This document shows positions 32,112 to 35,811 of a DNA stretch of 35,811 nucleotides, piece by piece (positions within the stretch are counted from its first letter, which is position 1; every line of letters begins with the position of its first letter). Where the stretch lies: NCBI RefSeq assembly GCF_009765825.1, contig NZ_LMUR01000018.1, positions 1,157,703 through 1,193,513 on the forward strand, read 5' to 3'. The notes beneath the pieces were generated by a model. The model made no database searches, had not been told where the DNA came from, and saw only the letters and a list, made by a program, of their open reading frames with translations. Source of the stretch: Granulicella sp. L60. Lineage in GTDB: Bacteria > Acidobacteriota > Terriglobia > Terriglobales > Acidobacteriaceae. The position numbers were made by a program, and so were the translations under genes.

Positions 32112-32933
32112 CTACTTCTGGCAGGTGGGGCAGAAGTGGGTGCTGCGGCCACCGACGACGATGCGCTTGATGGGTGTGGCGCAGATGCGGCAGGGTTGAC
32201 CGGTGCGTGAGTAGGCGTGATGGTGAAGCTGGAAAAATCCTGCGACGCCGTCGGCATCGACGTAGTCGGAGACGGAAGAACCGCCGAGCTTGATTGCTTC
32301 GGTGAGGACCTTGATTAGCGCGGCGCGAAGGCGGGTGAGTTCGGCGCGGGTGAGGCGGCCTGCATGACGGGTCGGGCGGATGCCTGCGTGGAAGAGGCTC
32401 TCGTCTGCATAGATGTTGCCAACGCCGTGGAGCAGGGACTGGTTGAGCAGCGCGGCCTTGATGGGTGTCTTGCGGTTGTGGAAGAGGGTGATGAACTCTT
32501 CGAGACCGATGGTGAGGGGTTCGGCTCCGGGGCCTGCGTACTTTTCTTCGGGCGTTGCGGAGGCGATGACGGAGAGTCGGCCGAAGCGGCGCGCGTCGAC
32601 GAAGCGTAACTCCTTTCCGCTGCCGAGAGCGAGAATGGCGTGAGTGTGGGCGGGGACCGGGGTGTCGGGTGTGGAGACGAGCAAGCGGCCGGTCATACCG
32701 AGGTGGACAAGGAACTGCGCGGATTTTTTGTTACGCGTGAGATCGACGACGATAGTTTTGCCGACGCGATGGACACGATCGATGCGGCTGCCGGTGAGGA
32801 CTTCGATGATCTCGTCGGGCGCGGACTTGAACGTCTGCGGCTTGTTGCTTGTCCAGACGGAGCGGATGGTCTGGCCATGGATGCGCGCATGGACACCGTT
32901 GGCTACGGTCTCGACTTCGGGAAGTTCTGGCAT
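32112..32933 (-). CDS. mutM: Formamidopyrimidine-DNA glycosylase
   Basis: 273 residues, full length. MutM (Fpg) removes 8-oxoguanine and formamidopyrimidines and nicks the DNA by beta/delta elimination. The N-terminus MPELPEVETVANGVHARIHG supplies the catalytic Pro2 and Glu3. LVHLGMTGRLLV follows, then the helix-two-turn-helix region HGVGNIYADESLFHAGIRPT (with the NIYADE motif), and a C-terminal zinc finger with CRIC and CPTC near residues 245-271. Its start is fixed by the invariant MPELPE. TATACT lies ten bases upstream with AGAGG between, so the leader is only a few bases. Confidence 0.97.
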   Translation of the reverse strand: MPELPEVETVANGVHARIHGQTIRSVWTSNKPQTFKSAPDEIIEVLTGSRIDRVHRVGKTIVVDLTRNKKSAQFLVHLGMTGRLLVSTPDTPVPAHTHAILALGSGKELRFVDARRFGRLSVIASATPEEKYAGPGAEPLTIGLEEFITLFHNRKTPIKAALLNQSLLHGVGNIYADESLFHAGIRPTRHAGRLTRAELTRLRAALIKVLTEAIKLGGSSVSDYVDADGVAGFFQLHHHAYSRTGQPCRICATPIKRIVVGGRSTHFCPTCQK

Positions 32934-32943
32934 GCCTCTTTGA

Positions 32944-32949
32944 AGTATA
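32944..32949 (-). promoter_or_regulatory. -10 element of mutM
   Basis: TATACT on the minus strand ends ten bases before the mutM ATG. An AGAGG lies in between and would be partly or wholly outside a transcript that starts about seven bases after the hexamer. Confidence 0.5.
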
Positions 32950-33089
32950 GGTGCTCTCGTACGGTTACCCGAACGGGGGCATGGGGAAAGATGGGATTTG
33001 GCCCCAAACGCGCCTAAGCCGCTAACTCCTTGTCGTATTTAGAGTTGTCCAGCAGGGTGCGCTCTGAGGAAGACCTTCGATACGACTTC

Positions 33090-33117
33090 TTTATGTCCTT
33101 TCTATGCACTTTTTATG
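33090..33117 (+). promoter_or_regulatory. Candidate KdpE operator: three direct repeats at 11 bp
   Basis: TTTATG (33090), TCTATG (33101) and TTTATG (33112) are spaced exactly 11 bp, one helical turn, in a T-rich tract 75 bp upstream of the kdp micro-ORF. OmpR-family regulators such as KdpE bind tandem half-sites at this kind of spacing, and the E. coli KdpE site is likewise T-rich with TTTATA-like steps. kdpD and kdpE are not inside the window. Confidence 0.5.
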
Positions 33118-33192
33118 CCACGGGGACTTGAATGAAAGAGATGTCATCCAGGTAAAGGCTGCACGGCAGGCTGGAAAACAGGAGACAAGACG

Positions 33193-33297
33193 ATGTGGGA
33201 TGTGGGATGTGTAGCAGCGAGCGTGCTGTTCTTCTTGATTGCGATTGGGTACGCGATGGGCTGTGATCGGTTAGGGACAAAAGGCAAGGAGGCCTGA
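33193..33297 (+). CDS. Small membrane protein upstream of kdpF
   Basis: 34 residues: one hydrophobic helix (about residues 5-23, VGCVAASVLFFLIAIGYAMG) and a basic tail, CDRLGTKGKEA. GGAGACAAG lies just before the ATG. Its TGA overlaps the kdpF ATG (ATGA arrangement reversed as TGATG), indicating translational coupling. From memory, similar tiny proteins ending in a Cys-Asp/Glu-Arg-Leu motif precede kdpF in several Gram-negative kdp operons, but I could not check. It is too short for most gene callers. It may be an additional small subunit of the Kdp pump. Confidence 0.7.
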   Translation: MWDVGCVAASVLFFLIAIGYAMGCDRLGTKGKEA

Positions 33298-33380
33298 TGG
33301 AGACGGTACTGCTTGGCCTCGTGACGGTTGGTCTATTGGTCTACCTGGTGTATGCGCTTCTGCGCCCGGAAAAGTTTTAA
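33297..33380 (+). CDS. kdpF: Kdp pump small subunit KdpF
   Basis: 27 residues: METVLLGLVTVGLLVYLVYA then LLRPEKF. A single membrane helix ending in the family LL-x-PE-x-F tail. KdpF stabilises the KdpABC complex in the membrane. AAGGAGG lies four bases before the ATG, which overlaps the preceding micro-ORF stop by one base. kdpA starts 17 bp later. Confidence 0.93.
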   Translation: METVLLGLVTVGLLVYLVYALLRPEKF

Positions 33381-33396
33381 GGGGATGTGTTGAATC

Positions 33397-35172
33397 ATGA
33401 CAGCGAACGGCTGGTTTCAAATCTGCTTTTTCTTTGCGCTTGTACTGATCTGTGCAAAGCCTCTGGGCCTGTACATGGCCCGCGTCTTCGAGCGTGAACG
33501 TACCTTTGCCGATGTTGTCTTCCGTCCGATCGAGCGGCTGATCTATCGCCTGACCGGGGTCGACGAGACGCATGAGATGCGGTGGACCGAGTATGCGGTG
33601 GTGATGCTGCTGTTCAGCCTGGTAACGCTTCTGGCGACCTATGCGATTGAGCGGCTGCAGCATGCGCTCCCTTTGAATCCTCAGCATCTGGCGAACGTAG
33701 CTCCCGATCTTGCGCTCAATACGGCTGTTTCGTTTACTACGAATACGAACTGGCAGTCCTATACACCTGAAGCGACGATGAGCTATCTGACTCAGATGCT
33801 CACGCTGGCTTACCATAACTTCTTCTCCGCGGCTGTTGGGATAGCGCTTGCGGTCGCGCTGATTCGTGGAATCTCGCGACGGGAGTCGAAGACGCTGGGC
33901 AACTTCTGGGTCGATACGACCAGGGCTTCGTTGTGGGTGCTGTTGCCGGGCTGCCTGATCTATGCGCTGCTCCTGGTATCGCAGGGCGTTGTGCAGAACT
34001 TTCGGCCGTATGACCAAGCAAAATTGGTGCAGGCGCAGACTGTAACCACCACCGGCACAGATGGAAAGACAACTACACAGACCGTAACGACGCAGAGCAT
34101 CGCGCAGGGTCCGGCCGCCTCGCAGGAGGCGATCAAGATGCTCGGCACCAACGGCGGCGGTTTTTTCAATGCGAACAGCGCGCACCCGTTTGAAAATCCC
34201 ACGCCGCTGTCGAATCTGATGGAGATGTTCTCGATCTTTCTGATTCCTGCCGCGCTGACTGTAACGCTGGGAAGAATGACGAAGGCTCCGAAGCACGGTT
34301 GGGCTGTGTTCGCGGCGATGGCTGTGCTCTTCTTCGTCGGGGTCGCGGTTGCTTACTATGCCGAAGCGCAGCCTAACCCGCTGTTGCACTCCGTCAACCA
34401 ACACGTCACTGCGACGCAGGCTGGCGGCAATATGGAAGGCAAGGAGGTTCGGTTTGGTATCGCCAACTCGGCGCTCTTTGCTACGGTTACAACCGACGCA
34501 AGCTGCGGTGCGGTCAACTCCATGCATGACTCGTTCATGCCGCTCGGTGGATTGGTTCCACTGGTCAACATCATGCTGGGAGAGGTCATCTTCGGCGGTG
34601 TCGGAGCCGGACTCTATGGCATGTTGATCTTCGTTGTACTGGCGGTCTTTATTGCAGGTCTCATGGTGGGCCGTACGCCAGAGTACCTGGGGAAGAAGAT
34701 TGAATCGTACGACGTGAAGATGGCGATGTTGTATGTGCTCATCTTTCCGCTGTCGATCCTTGGATTCTCGGCTGTGTCGCTGATGATGCCGCAGCTCGGG
34801 CTTTCGTCGCTTGCGAACGGCGGGCCGCATGGTCTTTCGGAGATCCTTTACGCCTACACTTCGGCGACAGGAAATAACGGATCTGCCTTTATGGGGCTGA
34901 ATGCGAATACGCATTGGTACAACCTGTCATTGAGCGCGGCGATGTTGGTTGGCCGGTTCCTGATGATCGTTCCGATGCTGGCTATCGCAGGAAATCTTGC
35001 CGGTAAAAAACTGGTGCCGCCATCGCAGGGAACCTTCCCGGTGCACACACCTTTGTTCACTGTGCTGTTGGTCGGCGTCATTCTCATCGTTGGAGCCCTG
35101 ACATTCTTTCCAGCGCTCTCGCTCGGTCCTATTCTCGAGCACTTACTGATGCACGCAGGTACAAGCTTCTAG
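33397..35172 (+). CDS. kdpA: Potassium-transporting ATPase, K+-binding subunit KdpA
   Basis: 591 residues, about ten membrane helices. KdpA forms the selectivity filter and channel of the high-affinity K+ pump and derives from SKT-type K+ channels. Visible filter and family segments are NTAVSFTTNTNWQSYTPEAT, YHNFFSAAVGIALAVALIRG, MLGTNGGGFFNANSAHPFEN, and TDASCGAVNSMHDSFMPLGG. The last filter region is YAYTSATGNNGSAFMGLNAN. The loop YDQAKLVQAQTVTTTGTDGK is somewhat longer than in E. coli (557 residues). It sits in kdpF-kdpA-kdpB order, and kdpB starts 29 bp later. Confidence 0.97.
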   Translation: MTANGWFQICFFFALVLICAKPLGLYMARVFERERTFADVVFRPIERLIYRLTGVDETHEMRWTEYAVVMLLFSLVTLLATYAIERLQHALPLNPQHLANVAPDLALNTAVSFTTNTNWQSYTPEATMSYLTQMLTLAYHNFFSAAVGIALAVALIRGISRRESKTLGNFWVDTTRASLWVLLPGCLIYALLLVSQGVVQNFRPYDQAKLVQAQTVTTTGTDGKTTTQTVTTQSIAQGPAASQEAIKMLGTNGGGFFNANSAHPFENPTPLSNLMEMFSIFLIPAALTVTLGRMTKAPKHGWAVFAAMAVLFFVGVAVAYYAEAQPNPLLHSVNQHVTATQAGGNMEGKEVRFGIANSALFATVTTDASCGAVNSMHDSFMPLGGLVPLVNIMLGEVIFGGVGAGLYGMLIFVVLAVFIAGLMVGRTPEYLGKKIESYDVKMAMLYVLIFPLSILGFSAVSLMMPQLGLSSLANGGPHGLSEILYAYTSATGNNGSAFMGLNANTHWYNLSLSAAMLVGRFLMIVPMLAIAGNLAGKKLVPPSQGTFPVHTPLFTVLLVGVILIVGALTFFPALSLGPILEHLLMHAGTSF

Positions 35173-35201
35173 TTCGGAAGAGAAAAAAGTAGATATTTCT
35201 A

Positions 35202-35811
35202 TGGCAAATACACGCAAACGTTCGCTCTGGGATACAAAGATAGTCCGTCGTGCGCTGGTCGATGCACTGGTCAAACTCAGTCCGGCCACGATGATGAAGA
35301 ATCCCGTTATGTTCGTGGTTGAGATTGGCAGTGTGATTACGAGCATCTATCTGCTCGGCGATGTTATCGCGCATCGCGGCTCGTTTCGCTTCGATCTGCA
35401 GATCACACTGTGGCTCTGGTTCACGGTTCTGTTTGCGAACTTCGCGGAGGCGATGGCGGAGGGCCGGGGCAAGGCTCAGGCCGATGCGCTGCGACGTGCG
35501 AAGTCCGAGACGACAGCAGTTCGGCTTCGCACGGATGGCAGCACCGAGGAGGTCGCGAGTTCGGATCTGCGATCGGGAGATCTCGTTCTGGTCATCGCAG
35601 GTAGCATGATTCCCGGCGATGGCGAGGTGATCGAAGGTGTCGCTTCGGTCGACGAGTCCGCGATTACAGGAGAGTCCGCGCCCGTTATTCGAGAGGCTGG
35701 CGGCGATCGCTCGGCGGTGACGGGTGGAACGCGATGCCTATCGGACCAGATTAAAGTGCGGATTACTTCGAATCCTGGCGAGACGTTCCTGGATCGCATG
35801 ATCGCACTGGT
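35202..35811 (+). CDS. kdpB: Potassium-transporting ATPase ATP-binding subunit KdpB, 5' part
   Basis: The first 203 codons of the P-type ATPase subunit that powers K+ uptake. It reads MANTRKRSLWDTKIVRRALV, then two membrane helices (MFVVEIGSVITSIYLLGDVI and TLWLWFTVLFANFAEAMAEG). The actuator domain follows, with GDLVLVIAGSMIPGDGEVIE and VDESAITGESAPVIREAGGD. The TGES dephosphorylation motif is intact. The phosphorylated Asp (DKTGT) lies beyond the window edge, so completeness cannot be judged. Purine-rich GAAGAGAAAAAAG before the ATG may act as ribosome site. Confidence 0.96.

Noticed and set aside
32950..33192. c-di-AMP (ydaO-type) riboswitch ahead of kdp
   Set aside because: GGTAAAGGCTGCACGGCAGG is faintly similar to one block, but the other conserved blocks are absent.
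33271..34914. 547-codon minus-strand frame opposite kdpA
   Set aside because: kdpA is unmistakable on the + strand; the antisense product has no family features.
1..35811. tRNA or rRNA genes and prophage or insertion-sequence transposases
   Set aside because: No tRNA-like T-arm with matching acceptor stem, no rRNA blocks and no transposase or integrase motifs were recognised by eye; a covariance search would be decisive.

Overview
The window looks like chromosomal DNA of a GC-rich bacterium. My best guess is Acidobacteriota, close to Granulicella, Edaphobacter or Terriglobus. I base this on gene content (hopanoid-type HpnI, Si-type transhydrogenase, many secreted small hydrolases, DUF4142), on strand-biased codon use and on the abundant palindromic repeats. 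This is inference; no rRNA is present. About 38 protein genes, an RNase P RNA gene, four copies of one palindromic repeat family, three copies of a MITE-like family and one frameshifted gene were found. No phage, plasmid, CRISPR or tRNA features were seen.

Layout. 1-545: 5' part of coaBC (coenzyme A synthesis). 706-6877: envelope and secreted functions (DUF4142 protein, Tat-type serine hydrolase, small secreted protein, RNase T2, GT-C-like membrane transferase, Tat-type S33 peptidase). 7167-8305: frameshifted VOC gene and ruvA. 8615-9150: rnpB with its own promoter and terminator, hidden under a spurious ORF extension. 9261-14114: two MacB-type permeases without an ATPase, HpnI glycosyltransferase and a Rieske oxygenase. 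14130-16120: DinB-like, VOC and unknown small proteins around a 260-bp hexamer-repeat tract. 16666-20690: hscA-fdx and iscX of Fe-S assembly, split by an opposite-strand gene with a PD-(D/E)xK-like motif. 20912-22983: SDR and small catalase, divergent. 23039-25316: zinc-ribbon protein, then the yceD-rpmF-plsX cluster linking ribosome assembly and phospholipid synthesis. 25488-28086: DUF1634/TauE pair and an unknown membrane protein. 28399-32933: thiE, sthA, ROK protein, GNAT enzyme and mutM. 33090-35811: kdp potassium pump operon (micro-ORF, kdpF, kdpA, start of kdpB) behind three TTTATG-type repeats spaced exactly 11 bp, a candidate KdpE site.

Most unusual. (1) A ~208-bp composite palindrome occurs complete at 2692 and 20696, diverged at 25323 and as a half copy at 8345. 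Its small stems change sequence between copies with compensating changes on the other side, while a pentaloop stays the same. (2) A ~183-235 bp MITE-like family is present in three copies. (3) Base composition flips from C-rich to G-rich on the + strand around 8.4-12 kb regardless of gene direction, suggesting a replichore switch or inversion boundary. (4) Several genes (ruvA, thiE, mutM, the GNAT gene, yceD, hpnI) lack a Shine-Dalgarno site but have a -10-like hexamer 6-10 nt before the start codon, suggesting leaderless mRNAs. (5) A 34-codon micro-ORF overlaps kdpF.
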